A stretch of 64,000 nucleotides of DNA. Origin: Pyropia yezoensis. Its lineage: Eukaryota; Rhodophyta; Bangiophyceae; Bangiales; Bangiaceae. Positions 1-10,062 of the stretch are shown here, one piece after another. The stretch is taken from positions 32,776,283 to 32,840,282 of the forward strand of contig CM020619.1 in the NCBI GenBank assembly GCA_009829735.1. The letters are read 5' to 3'. Numbering within the stretch: the stretch's first letter is position 1; each line of letters opens with the position of its first letter. The notes beneath the pieces are model-generated. The model had not been told where the DNA came from. It saw only the letters and a list, made by a program, of their open reading frames with translations, and did no database searches. A program made the position numbers and the translations under genes.

Positions 1-1511
1 CGCAACTTGCGGTAGGCCTCGCCTCTGCGGTAGGCGAACCTAGCCAACTCGGCCAGGGTCGCCCGGGCAGTGTTATGCTCCCGGGTCTCCATCCGGACTG
101 ACCAGTGGAGTCCTTCCACAAACCGACTCTTCACCACAGCTTGTGGATGAAGAAACCCACAAAGATTGTTGAGCTTACGGACTCGCTCCGCAAAGGACAA
201 CTCGTCCTCCGCCTCTTCCTGATGGGCTTGCGTAAACTCCTCGACTTGAGAAGCCAACGCCGCTTCATCAACCATGGCCCTCAACAACCAGTTGACGAGC
301 TCCAAATAGGACGTCACCTCCCCAGCGCCTCCACTTGAGGAGCTGGGCATGACGGACATAAGTTCTGTCCGCAGGTCTCCCTTCGTAAACTCCTGTAGCA
401 TGTAAAAAGCCATGCCTTCACTTATGGCATTGTCGTCACAGGCTTTTGTGAAACGACGTAGGAACTCAAAGACACGGAGGGGGGGAGTTCCATCCCACTC
501 CGCTTTGTGCCCAAAAGAGTGAAGTGCATTCTTCTTGGCACGGCCCATGGCTCGGGCCTGGTCAGGACCATACGCCACCGACTTGTTGTGGAGGGCGTAG
601 GTCTCACAGTCAAAGATCCTCTGGTAGACCGGGTTGGCTACCTGGATCTTGGGCGGCACCTCACGTTGAGGGAACAGCCGCTGTGGCACTGGGGTAAGTT
701 CACCCACAGTGCCTGTAGTCCGGCGCGGCGCGCTTGGTGTAGCCGCCGGTGTTGTCGGGGGAAACTCCCCCATGAAGGGCGTACTCCCCACCGAGTATGG
801 TGTGGCTCCCTCGTTGGGAGTCACAGGGGTCGCCCCCTGTTCAGGGCGACCCGAGATAGGTGTCAGGGGGGGCACCCCCTGCGCCTGCGGGCTCGAAGGC
901 CCCAATCCGGTCTGGACATTAAGGCCATCTGGCAAACTCGCCACAATCTGATTCAGAATAGTATTCGTCATCGTGACCACCAGGTCCGGCAAAGTCTGCC
1001 GCAACACAGTGGTCGCCTCCCGACGGACAGTTTCCGCGAGGAGTGGATTGACGACTCCAGTTGAGTCTCGGTCCACCTCCGGGAGTCCACCTGAGGGGTA
1101 ACCACGTTCCTCAGGGGTCTCAACCGGGGGCATGGGCGCGAGCCCATCGCCGACCAACGGAGGTCCGCCGTCCTCCGAAAGCCTAGTTGGCGATGGCTCC
1201 ATGCCAAAGTTGGCTCCAACCCGAGTGGAACTCGCGGGGACAGTCCTCACCCCTTGGGACGTTCCCGTTGAGTATACCACGCGGTGGCCAGACTTCGGCC
1301 CACCCACGTCAGAAGTGTCACCCGAGTGAACTCCCGACTGAGTCGGGGTGGCCTGTTGCCCGCCCGCACTTCCAGTCCTGCTGGCTTGAGGGACCTCTAG
1401 TCCCTCTGCGACCCCAGGTAAACCCACCTGTGTCTCACCAGTATTCAAAGGCACTGAAGTACGTGCGTCACCCGTGTACTCCCCGGACGACGGGGGGTCC
1501 GAGCTAGCCAT
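1..1511 (-). CDS. Gag polyprotein of element A (runs off the window)
   Basis: An open frame starts at the ATG at 1511 (minus) and stays open to the window edge, about 503 codons. The first 250 residues are rich in Pro, Gly, Thr and Ser, as in the other Gags here. A folded region follows with RVFEFLRRFTKACDDN and further helices matching the retrotransposon Gag (capsid-like) core of element C. The protein would form the particle of the retroelement in the cytoplasm. The zinc knuckle expected near the C terminus would lie outside the window. The start follows the LTR and primer site by about 100 nt, a normal leader. In this window the frame looks whole. Confidence 0.75.
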   Translation of the reverse strand, partial: MASSDPPSSGEYTGDARTSVPLNTGETQVGLPGVAEGLEVPQASRTGSAGGQQATPTQSGVHSGDTSDVGGPKSGHRVVYSTGTSQGVRTVPASSTRVGANFGMEPSPTRLSEDGGPPLVGDGLAPMPPVETPEERGYPSGGLPEVDRDSTGVVNPLLAETVRREATTVLRQTLPDLVVTMTNTILNQIVASLPDGLNVQTGLGPSSPQAQGVPPLTPISGRPEQGATPVTPNEGATPYSVGSTPFMGEFPPTTPAATPSAPRRTTGTVGELTPVPQRLFPQREVPPKIQVANPVYQRIFDCETYALHNKSVAYGPDQARAMGRAKKNALHSFGHKAEWDGTPPLRVFEFLRRFTKACDDNAISEGMAFYMLQEFTKGDLRTELMSVMPSSSSGGAGEVTSYLELVNWLLRAMVDEAALASQVEEFTQAHQEEAEDELSFAERVRKLNNLCGFLHPQAVVKSRFVEGLHWSVRMETREHNTARATLAELARFAYRRGEAYRKL

Positions 1512-1612
1512 GTTGGCTAACGATCCGTATGACACGGTCCAAGTCCACCGTTCCTCTGAGACAGAGGGCCCCCTACACCCGGGTGCACCCGGAGGTAAAG
1601 TTTACCTCTATC

Positions 1613-1630
1613 CCCTGCTGCTCCACCAAA
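1613..1630 (-). other. Primer-binding site of element A
   Basis: On the minus strand TGGTGGAGCAGCAGGGGA lies 2 nt after the LTR end. It begins with the TGG expected to pair with a tRNA CCA end. The same 18 nt stand next to the LTRs of elements B and C. Confidence 0.7.
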
Positions 1631-2098
1631 TGTGGCAAAAACCACTCGCACACACAGTACCCAAGTTGGGGCGGTGTGCGAGGGCTGCCTCCCGTGTCGG
1701 GGGAACCGGAAGAAGTGCAAGTCGCACACACTCTATCCCTGTTGTGGGGCAATCCCCCCACGGACAAACAAGAAGATGGTGTGTGGTCCAACAGTTTCTT
1801 GGTCGGGACGGGGACGCAGGGCCAAGCCCCGCTGTCCCTCCCCTTATCCCCCCAGGGTCCACTCAGAATCTCGCCACTCAGAATCTCCCACCCCAGCACC
1901 TGCCCACCGGGCCACACGAAAATTCAAGACGATAAATGCAGAAAACCCTCAAATCCAAGTTGGATTTACTACTAAGCTAACTATCCCGAACTTAGGGAAT
2001 ATGGACCCAAATGCAGGGGGAGGAACGGATCAGGCTAGTGGCCTGCCGCCCCTTGCATGGCACGTGTTGCCCCCTACCTGGGGGTCAATACTGCCACA
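1631..2098 (-). repeat. 5' LTR of element A
   Basis: The 468-bp segment starts TGTGGCA and ends TGCCACA on the + strand, giving a perfect 7-bp terminal inverted repeat of TG...CA type. It directly abuts the primer-binding site at its left edge and the interrupted pol of element B at its right edge. Confidence 0.75.
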
Positions 2099-2716
2099 GT
2101 CTATGAGACCGTTGGCCATGGTCAACCCATGGCGCTTGTACGTCCGAAAGTTGGACTTGACTCTGCAGATGCCTGCGAGGTCACAGTTAACCGGGAGGAC
2201 TGTCTCCGACAACGGCTCAAAGCGAGTTCGCTTGGCCAACCGAAGTGTCTTCGGCTCGACACTTGCGTACACCTCAGCCACGTTAACGTGGCTCCCTTGT
2301 AGCGTCAGGTCCCTGACGATAGCCGTGTGTCCTCGCTTCGTCCCGTCGGCTTCTTGAAGCTCGACGGTCCTCCGGCCTGGCCGGATTGCATCAATGTGAA
2401 CGTTGATGAAGGTGCACCCCAGTATGCAGGGCACCGATAGGGTCTCACACACCAGGAAGTCGACTTCCGTGGTGAGTTCCCCGATGGTAACCCGCAGCGA
2501 CATCGCTGCGGTCTTACGAATGAGGCGACCATTCGCGTCCTTGATGGTGGGTCCCCGAGTCACTCTGACTCGCGGAAGCCACTTGTCCGGGAGGGTATCC
2601 TTCCGGATAAGGTTGGGTCCAGCCCCTGTATCCAGTACAGGGTAGTACGATCGTGTCGACTGGGGGTCAACCCCCAGTGTGGCTGATACCTTGAAGTTCT
2701 CCAAGGTAAACAGCAC
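2099..2716 (-). CDS. Pol of element B, aspartic protease part
   Basis: The ORF starts at 2716 and opens with a retropepsin-like domain: a VLDTGAGPNLI active-site motif near residues 26-36 and a following ILGCTF block that matches the second half of a pepsin-like fold (compare ILGWDF in element C). The domain would cleave Gag-Pol. The homologous part of element C leads into reverse transcriptase, which is not seen here because element A is inserted at 2099. The frame stays open for a further stretch into A's LTR by chance. Confidence 0.75.
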
Positions 2717-2976
2717 GTGGCCTACACCGATATCCGGTGTAGCTCAGGCATCCTGAACAGGGCCCTTGTCTGGTTCCATGTGACGGGGCTTCCCGTCCTC
2801 TCCTCCCAACCTTGGTGGTTGGTCATCAATCCCCTGACGCCGTGTCGTCGGGGCCGGAAGGTGTACCCGGGGGTTGATGCGGCGTCGGCTCAACCGCGCT
2901 CTCCGTGGGGCTTTCCCCGCGGTACTCCGGGGTGGCTTGCTTGGGTTACCCCAGCGCCCCCCGGTCATCCTTCCTC

Positions 2977-5166
2977 TTACTCGTTTCCCGCCCATGGTAG
3001 GGTGCTGTCCGCCGGGACATCCGGCTGAGGAGGTGCCTCCTCGACGACCAGTACTCCACCTGGAGCTGGCTGCCTACCCGGTGCGGGTCCGGGTGCTCTG
3101 GCGGGATACCCCCCGGTGGATGCCTTGCGTTGCGCCGCTGCCCGCCGAGACTCCTCGGGGATGAGTGGGCAGGAAGACACCCAGTGCTGAGGATCCCCAC
3201 ACAGCATACATCCGGACGTGCCGGTCCTTCCTTGAGTTCGCATCGGGGTAGCCCCGTAGCTGCGGTTGCCTCCCTCGGGCGCCCGAGTGCCTGCTCCCTG
3301 GTAGGCCTTGGGTCCTTGGGTCAACCGGAACATGGACTCCCCCAACCGGTTGGGTCGGCCCGCAATCTGCGGAGGTGCCTCCGTATGTACTGCCCATGTA
3401 GGCAGGGGCTGGTGGGGGTTACCCGTAACCGGGGCATACCCCGTCGTCCGCACATACGGGACGCGCCGTCCCGCTCCCTCGTTGACCTGGAACTGGGTCC
3501 CAGCCGGGGCGATGTACGCTACCGTACCGTGCTCATCAATCACCGGCGTAGCCGGTAGCAGCAGGTGGCCCTGCTGGTCAACTAGAGGTTCATCCTCGCC
3601 CGTCGGGGTATGTTCGGTCGCCACCAGTACTGGTGCGGCCTTACGTTCCACGTTCTCTTGCCTCGGTACCGGGGTAAGATTGAGCTTGCTCCCCTCACCC
3701 TTGGGCTTTGAGGCCAGAGCACACTCCGGGTGTAGAACCCGGTAGGCGTCCCCTAGGGACTTGCACATATGCATCAGTCGACTGAAGTTCGTCCGTGCCG
3801 TGTTGGCTCCCCGTGCGGATATCCGCACGTAGTTGGGTACTCCTGCGAACAGGATGGCCCGTAGTTCCCCTTCTCCGAGGAGCTTCCCCAGCTCGTAGTC
3901 GAGCTCTTGAATCCGTCGTCCGAACATCTCCTCATCCTCCCAGCTCTGGGCGGTGGTAGTGCGCAGGGCCCGGTAGTGGTCCTCGCACTTGTCCTCACTG
4001 AGGTAACTGCTCAGCAGCTCCTTGAGGATCCCACGGTAATCCATGGGGGTGGCCGCGACCCTCATTCCCGGCATCGGGGATGCGTGGCGAAGGATGCCTC
4101 GCACCCGTTCATCAACAAAGAACGGGAGGATCTCCAGGGCCAGCCCCTCGTTAACGAGGGCCTTGTCCGCGGCTGCCTTGAAGCTAGTCAAGAAGCCGAT
4201 GACTGCCAACGGGCGTCCGTTCGGCCCTCCGAACATAGGGACTCCCTTCATAAGGGTCTGCATAGAGCGAATCGCTCGGTGCGACGTATTACGCATCGAT
4301 TCCGATACGGTGGTAGATCGGTCCTCCAAACGATAACGTTCGGGAGTCAGTACCGACCTGAAGACTTCGTTGACGATCTCCGTGTCAGCGTCCTGGATAT
4401 CCAGTCGCTTAGCCAGTTGATGAGCAAACTCATCGGACTCCATCCGCTTCAGTAGGCTCGCAGTGACCTGCGCGGTCATAGCTTCCACCACTGAAGATGG
4501 TACTTCAGGCGTCGGCACCTCGGGAACCCGAGTTGCCTGGCCTCCTTCGTCGTGGGGATACTGTGAGAGGGTACCCCCTCCGCCAATAACCGACTCTCCA
4601 CCGGCGTAAGTATCCGCCGGGTCGTGTCCGCGGAGTCCGCTTCGGGTGCTCCGAGCGTATCGCTCCGTGTGGCTCCGTTCCAACTCTGCCGACGAGTCGG
4701 ATCCATACCCCATTGTGTCCGGGGGTCGTCCAGGAGTAGCCACACCGGGGTTGACCCTGGTGGACTCCGAAAGTAGTCCGGCCGGTTCGAACCGTACTGG
4801 TGTGGGAGGAACACGACGGGGTCCCGTCGTGTGGCGTGTTGACATCAACACTGCCATCGCGTCCTCCGTCCGCTCCTGGCGAGCGTCGATTCCGGAAAAC
4901 CGGGCCTCGATGCGGGCCAATGATGCCATCAGGGAATCCCCTGGTGAAGGAGGCGGCGGAGTGAGGTCGGTCGACGACAGTTGAGGCGGGCCCCCGCCTC
5001 CTGCCGTCAGAGCCGTGCCAAACGTCGATCCGGCACCGGAAAGCATTGGCGTCTCAACGTTGTCGATCGGGTTCCCGATCCCGGCTCCCGTAGTCACCTC
5101 CGGAGTCGGCGTCGACGCCGATCCGTCATCTTGAACGTTCCCCGTCTCTTGGGTAGACATAGTCAC
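2977..5166 (-). CDS. Gag polyprotein of element B
   Basis: A 729-residue Gag. The N-terminal third is low-complexity (Ser, Thr, Pro, Gly). A helical capsid-like core around residues 300-480 contains a PLAVIGFLTSFKAAAD segment that parallels the FLRRF block of Gags A and C. A CCHC zinc knuckle, CMLCGDPQHWVSSC, lies near residue 650 and should bind the element's RNA. The tail is Pro/Ala-rich. The start codon follows the LTR and primer site after a leader of roughly 200 nt. The protein would assemble the cytoplasmic particle. Pol lies downstream in a separate ORF beginning about 260 nt later. Confidence 0.85.
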   Translation of the reverse strand: MTMSTQETGNVQDDGSASTPTPEVTTGAGIGNPIDNVETPMLSGAGSTFGTALTAGGGGPPQLSSTDLTPPPPSPGDSLMASLARIEARFSGIDARQERTEDAMAVLMSTRHTTGPRRVPPTPVRFEPAGLLSESTRVNPGVATPGRPPDTMGYGSDSSAELERSHTERYARSTRSGLRGHDPADTYAGGESVIGGGGTLSQYPHDEGGQATRVPEVPTPEVPSSVVEAMTAQVTASLLKRMESDEFAHQLAKRLDIQDADTEIVNEVFRSVLTPERYRLEDRSTTVSESMRNTSHRAIRSMQTLMKGVPMFGGPNGRPLAVIGFLTSFKAAADKALVNEGLALEILPFFVDERVRGILRHASPMPGMRVAATPMDYRGILKELLSSYLSEDKCEDHYRALRTTTAQSWEDEEMFGRRIQELDYELGKLLGEGELRAILFAGVPNYVRISARGANTARTNFSRLMHMCKSLGDAYRVLHPECALASKPKGEGSKLNLTPVPRQENVERKAAPVLVATEHTPTGEDEPLVDQQGHLLLPATPVIDEHGTVAYIAPAGTQFQVNEGAGRRVPYVRTTGYAPVTGNPHQPLPTWAVHTEAPPQIAGRPNRLGESMFRLTQGPKAYQGAGTRAPEGGNRSYGATPMRTQGRTGTSGCMLCGDPQHWVSSCPLIPEESRRAAAQRKASTGGYPARAPGPAPGRQPAPGGVLVVEEAPPQPDVPADSTLPWAGNE

Positions 5167-5366
5167 AATCAGTCAACCGACGTGACAATCACCACGAATA
5201 AGAGAGCGAGGGGGTAGATTGGGGAGAGTAACAGTAGATCACAGTCAAAGGTAAAAACTCAACACAATCGATCAGGTCGCAACACCACGAGTACAAGAAA
5301 AGGACCGGATCCCTATCCGTGTGCCAGGGCCGAAGACGGCGTCACCACAAGGGTGACGGAAACCCG

Positions 5367-5384
5367 TCCCCTGCTGCTCCACCA
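5367..5384 (-). other. Primer-binding site of element B
   Basis: TGGTGGAGCAGCAGGGGA on the minus strand, 1 nt after the LTR end, is identical to the sites in elements A and C. Confidence 0.7.
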
Positions 5385-5385
5385 A

Positions 5386-5748
5386 TGTAGCACAATAGGG
5401 ATCCGTCGCACGTCCACTCTCAGGAAACACTCACCAAAGGGGATCGGCACCAACGTCACCGGGAGGCCAAGGTTGCTGTCCTTGGAGCGCACGCCACGGG
5501 ACCAAGATGGGAGCCCAAATGGGAGGGGTTTGTTGTTCTACCTCGGCCGGCGGTGGATTCGCCGCCGGCCCCCACGTTATAAACCCTCGGAGACACTACT
5601 AACTACCCTCCACCCCAAGATGCAAGTCCCTCTGGTCATACGTAACTTATAGATACCGTGACCAGTACGGACTATCAACTTGAAAGCCAAGGATTAGAAG
5701 TAGCCCCCCTAATATTAGGGTTACAATACGGCCAACCATATTGCTACA
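5386..5748 (-). repeat. 5' LTR of element B
   Basis: The 363-bp segment begins TGTAGCA and ends TTGCTACA on the + strand, so the termini are inverted repeats of TG...CA type. The primer-binding site follows directly on the minus strand. The 5 bases outside, CGGTG at 5749-5753, are the candidate target duplication, with the partner out of view. Confidence 0.75.
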
Positions 5749-6470
5749 CGGTGGCGACGGTGGCGACGGCGGCGGCGGCGGGGTCGGTGACGACGGCCGT
5801 GGCGGTGGCGATGGTAGCGACTAGGGTGGCGCAGGCGACGCGGTGGCGGGGGCGACTGGGGTGGCGGAGGCGATGGCGGTGGCGACTGGGGTGGCGGTGG
5901 CGACGGGGTGGCGGGGGCGACGGCGGCGGCGGCGGCGTCGGTGACGACGGCCGTGGCGGTGGCGATGGTAGCGACTAGGGTGGCGCAGGCGACGCGGTGG
6001 CGGGGGCGACTGGGGTGGCGGAGGCGACGGCGGTGGCGACTGGGGTGGCGGTGGCGACGGGGTGGCGGGGGCGACGGCGGCGGCGGCGGCGTTGGTGGCG
6101 ACGGCCGTGGCGGTGGCGATGGTAGCGACTAGGGTGGCGCAGGCGACGCGGTGGCGGGGGCGACGGCCGTGCCGGTGGCGACGGCGGTGGCGACGCGGTG
6201 GCGGGGGCGACGGCCGTGGCGGTGGTGACGGCGGTGGCGACGCGGTGGCGGGGGCGACGGCCGTGGCGGAGGCGACGGCGGTGGCGACTGGGGTGGCGGT
6301 GGCGACGGGGTGGCGGGGGCGACGGCGGTGGCGGCGGCGTCGGTGGCGACGGCCGTAGTGGTGGCGACGGCGGCGGCGACGGGCGTGGTGGCGGCGACGG
6401 GGGTGGCCGTGGCGACGGGGGTGGCCGTGGCGACGGGGTTATCCGTGGCGACGTGGGTGCTGGTAGCTTT
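5749..6470. repeat. G-rich minisatellite with a 154-bp higher-order unit
   Basis: The DNA is built from GGTGGCGACGG-like 9-12-nt units. The marker CGACGGCCGT recurs at 5791, 5945 and 6099, so three copies of a 154-bp higher-order unit can be measured; beyond about 6150 the array becomes irregular. The + strand is G-rich and C-poor in short units. Long open frames on both strands are by-products of the repeat and of low stop-codon density. Confidence 0.85.
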
Positions 6471-9025
6471 GGCTGTGGAGTGGGGGGCTTGCGTTGGTGG
6501 CGGTGGAGACGGAGAGCTTTTTCTGACGGTGGGGTCGGCCACGTGTTTGGGAGAGGGGGGGAGAGGTTGGCAGTATGTGGGGGGGGGGGGTGGTGGGCGG
6601 TGTGATTTATGTGACGGGATGGGAAGCGTAGGTGGTGGCGGTGTTGCTGGTGGGGTTGTTAGGGGCGGTGATGCCGCCAGCGCTGGGTGAATCGCCGGCG
6701 TCGGCACGATTGTTTTTTTATAGTAAAGGAGGGCGGTCATGGGTGCCTTGTCGACGATGTCATAGCCAGGCAAGGTATCCCAGAATGTCTCGTGCAGGAA
6801 ATCGGTGGCGGGAGTGTGGGGCGCGGCGGAGCAACGCACAATGCATGCAGACTACCCCCTCTCTCGCACCCCCGCGCAAAAGAGAACAGGCGCTTGTTTT
6901 CCCTATTTTCTTTTGCGCCCCGGCCCTAGACCACAAGAGCCAAGCAGACCGTCGCGTTCCGCTTTTTTTTTTTTTCCCTCCCGTCTGCCTCCCATTATCA
7001 TCCCCCTCCCCCCGCCTCGCCCACACGCCCGGGGTGCGTTTTCCTCACCCTGGCACGCCCACCACAGCTCATCTGACGTTGAGGCTGGCGGCAGCTTCTC
7101 CCTGGTTACCCCGTCCCCCCATCCCCCGAGCCACGTTGGATGCACCGAGGCTGGCACCACCTAAGTCGCCAACAATGGACCTGTCGTGCCAGGCGGGAGG
7201 AAAGGGTGGAAGGGGTTGCTTGGCACTGGCTGGCGAGAGGGGCAGGACGATGAGAGGGAACCAGAAGGCGAGAGAGGCGCTCTCCACTTCCTCATCGGGG
7301 ACCGTCGGGGCGCACGCTAACGGTCTCGAAGCATGACTAAGAGCGAACCCACCGTCGACGTCTCAATTCATTTCAGGTTTGCTAACTGAACTTTCAGAGC
7401 GGCCTCTGATTGGCTGGCGCTCCTTTCCGACCCCGTTCCGACCACGCCCGACCGAGCAGGCCTAAAACGCCCGTGGAGTTAGGTAGATCGGTGCTGACAC
7501 GCTGTCATGAAATAGGGGCGGATTGTCTGGCGATCGCTGGGTGGAGGCGTTCCGAGTATCGCTATATTTGCAATGTGGGTGTGACGGATCAGTCAATCCC
7601 CAGGCCAACCCGGCGGAAGTCGGTCGGCATGGCGGCAAACATGCAGTCAATGTCGTGGAAACGCGACCGAATCAGGTCATCTGGAACAATCATGTCTGTT
7701 TTGGACCCGCCACGTATACTTCCGTGTACAAATGGTTCGATTGTTTCGCTGCCAGCCACGTTGGGCCGCCACCACGAGCTGTATGCGGCGAACGACAGCC
7801 GCGGATTCGACGGGCCTCGCCCGTCTGTGTCTGACCTTTTTTCAGGGGCTGGAAGGTGCCCATCACGTACCGCGTGTCTCTTCGCAGGGGGGGCTCGTTG
7901 CCAAACAGTTGACAGGTCCTGCGTGTGGGGGGAGGGGGGCCCAGCCGGATGGGGTGGCGTGGGAAGGGCGTGTTCGACTACTCACGTCGCGGGGATGCTG
8001 TGAGCACGCCCCCCCGTGGCGGATGGTCGCTTCCTTTGAGGGCGGCACATGACCATCCATTGACACACCCCACTGGCGGCCGACGCGAGCGCGCGCGCCT
8101 CGACGCGCGTCCACGTCGACCCTGCGCCCCCCCACTCCCCCACCCCTCCCCGGCGTTCGGAACGGCATTGGTGTGTGCTGCTCCTGAGAAGCGCCACGTG
8201 AGTGGCGCGGCGTTGGGATAGGGTGACCCTTGTGCGAGGATCACACGGACGAAGCCGTGGCAGGGAGGCACGCTCTCTCTTTTGGGGCCACGCGGATTGC
8301 GCGTGAGGCTCCCGCGCGAGCGCCGCGCGGGGGACGACGCGAACCCCGTCGGTGGACACCCCCCCCGTGTGGCTGATGAGTGGGGCCACCGCGCTGTTCA
8401 GGTGGCGTGAGCCCCCCTCTGTGCACCAGTCGACTGTCCACACCGCAAAATTGGTGATCGGGGCGCCACCCGAGCTCTGGGAAGCGCCCGTGCGCGAGGG
8501 GACGCGCAGGGGAACGCCACGGCGTGTGTTTATTGGTGTCCTTGGGCACAAAAGCCCGAAGGGGGGGGCGGCGCCGTGTGCCACCTCCCCCTTGCTGTGG
8601 GCCCATCTTCAGGCGTCCAAGGTGCCGTTCTGCGCCAGCGTGGGGCGGCCCGTCGTGGGTGGGTGCTGTGCGCCCCCCCCCTGTCGACGACCCATCTGGA
8701 CGGGTATCACTTGCGCGCGCGCGCGCCAGCGTGGGGCGGCCCGTCGTGGGTGGGTGCTGTGCGCCCCCCCCCTGTCGACGACCCATCTGGACGGGTATCA
8801 CTTGCGCGCGCGCGCGCTTTCCTCGCCGCACCGTCGTCGCACCGTCGTCGTCTTCGCGCCACGGTCCCCCCCACCCCTCTTCCTTTACCACTTGCGGGCA
8901 CCTTCGCTTCATTTTCGCGCCCTCCTTGGCATTGGTTTGGGCGCGCTTTCCCCCTCCCCCTCCTCATCACCATCACGGGGAGACTGCCCCGTCAAATGTG
9001 AGCCTCATCCCTCGACGAAGCTGCC
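6471..9025. other. Unassigned region
   Basis: Mixed-composition DNA with short poly-T, poly-G and poly-C tracts (for example T13 near 6963). No ORF shows a recognisable domain or a credible composition. It lies between the minisatellite and the Harbinger-type genes, and some of it may be the left flank or subterminal part of that element. A tandem duplication at 8633-8815 is listed separately. Confidence 0.5.
8633..8815. repeat. Tandem duplication, 91-bp unit, two copies
   Basis: Two adjacent near-identical units (GCGCCAGCGTGGGGCGG...GGACGGGTATCAC plus a (GC)n run) start about 8633 and 8724. The TGGGGCGGCC marker is at 8641 and again at 8732. Confidence 0.85.
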
Positions 9026-9868
9026 ATGGACGGGCGCGGCGGGCTGCCGCCGCAGGGAGCCCCCCACCCCCGCGCTTTCCGGCACGCACCGCCTGAACAG
9101 GTGGGCGGTGGGTACGGGCCGCCGCGGGGGGGCGGTGGGTACAGCGACGGCCCGCCGCGGGGCGGGGGTGGGTACGGCGACGGGCCGCCGCGTGGTGGCC
9201 GCGGCGATTGGGAAGGCCCCTCGCAGCGGGGCGGCTACGGCAGCCGGGACGCCGCCCCGTCGTACGACCAGGCGCCCTTGTACGGCCCACCGCGGCGCGC
9301 GGCAGACTGGGAGGGCCCGTCGCCGCAGCGCCAAGGGGGGGGCCATTGGAAGCCGTCGACCCCACCCACCCAGGACGGCCGATGGCGAGGAGCTGCACCA
9401 GTACTTCAGCAGCAGCGGGGCGGCTACCCGACAACCCAACAGCCGGCTCATCTACCCCAGCCCCCTCCACACCAGTTGACCCCTCCCTCGCACGTCACAC
9501 CCTGCCCACCTACCTGCCCGTGCCCATCCTGCCCATACACATCAAGACCGTCAGGCCCATCAACGTCAACGCCACGGGCACCCCCCAAGCTGGTGAAGCC
9601 TACCAAGTACCGGGACCAGTGGGGGCGACCCACCCTCAAGAGCAAGCTCAAGCGCATCCGGGAGGCCGAGCGGCTGGCGCTCCAGATTGCCTTCTTCCAA
9701 CCACCTCAAGACTCATCGGGTACGGGCCCAAGCGCAACGACTTCAACAGGTCAAGCAGCTCCTCCGCCGGCGGCGACCCTGCCATCGTCGCCGCAACGGC
9801 CGCCTTCAACGCAGCCAACGAGCGCGCCTGTCGGGTCGGGGAGGCCGCCGGACGCTCCGCGCGAGTAG
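9026..9868 (+). CDS. Gly/Pro-rich protein with basic helix, unknown; possible first exon of the Harbinger DNA-binding gene
   Basis: A 280-codon frame with a good start context (GCCATGG). Residues 25-65 are GGYGPPRGG-type repeats like RNA-binding RGG/GY regions, and 60-160 are Gln/Pro-rich. Around residues 190-220 there is a basic amphipathic segment (KPTKYRDQWGRPTLKSKLKR). It overlaps, in another frame, the upstream part of the 9208-11313 frame, which carries the Myb/NAM-like domain. One simple reading is a spliced gene whose first exon is here and whose second is the downstream frame; I cannot see a certain splice pair. It may alternatively be an independent gene or a chance frame in GC-rich DNA. 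Confidence 0.4.
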   Translation: MDGRGGLPPQGAPHPRAFRHAPPEQVGGGYGPPRGGGGYSDGPPRGGGGYGDGPPRGGRGDWEGPSQRGGYGSRDAAPSYDQAPLYGPPRRAADWEGPSPQRQGGGHWKPSTPPTQDGRWRGAAPVLQQQRGGYPTTQQPAHLPQPPPHQLTPPSHVTPCPPTCPCPSCPYTSRPSGPSTSTPRAPPKLVKPTKYRDQWGRPTLKSKLKRIREAERLALQIAFFQPPQDSSGTGPSATTSTGQAAPPPAATLPSSPQRPPSTQPTSAPVGSGRPPDAPRE

Positions 9869-10062
9869 CCGTCGGCAACGGCAACCGAGTGACTGCCCCC
9901 ATCCCTCATGGAAGCTCCCTTCCCGCTGGTCGCACTGGTCGGGCTGCTGCACATTCTCGCAAAGTGCCACGCGCCCCCACTCGTTGTGGCCCTTCTATCG
10001 GTTCCCCTGAAAGTGATCCTACCCCTCCTGGCGGCGCGCCCTCCTCCGGCGGTGGCCGAGGC

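Larger units (their letters stand above)
1..2098 (-). mobile_element. Ty3/gypsy LTR element A, 5' part (LTR plus gag), nested in element B
   Basis: The LTR at 1631-2098, the primer-binding site and the start of gag of a minus-strand retroelement are in the window; the rest lies beyond position 1. The Gag core resembles that of element C (both keep an FLRRF.KAC.DN..SEG pattern), which places A in the same Ty3/gypsy lineage. The LTR cuts the protease-containing ORF of element B at 2099, so A inserted into B and is the younger of the two. The 5 bases to its right, GTCTA, would be the target duplication, but the other flank is outside the window. Confidence 0.8.
2099..5748 (-). mobile_element. 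Ty3/gypsy LTR element B, 5' half (LTR, gag, start of pol)
   Basis: A minus-strand element with its 5' LTR at 5386-5748, a primer-binding site, a 729-codon gag and the start of pol with an aspartic protease. It is cut at 2099 by element A, so its reverse transcriptase and integrase parts must lie left of the window if they survive. Its outer LTR edge abuts the 154-bp-period minisatellite. It is older than A because A sits inside it; its gag frame still looks whole. Confidence 0.8.

Noticed and set aside
5749-6840. Long open frames on both strands of the minisatellite
   Set aside because: They are translations of the tandem repeat, open on both strands because stop codons are rare in it.
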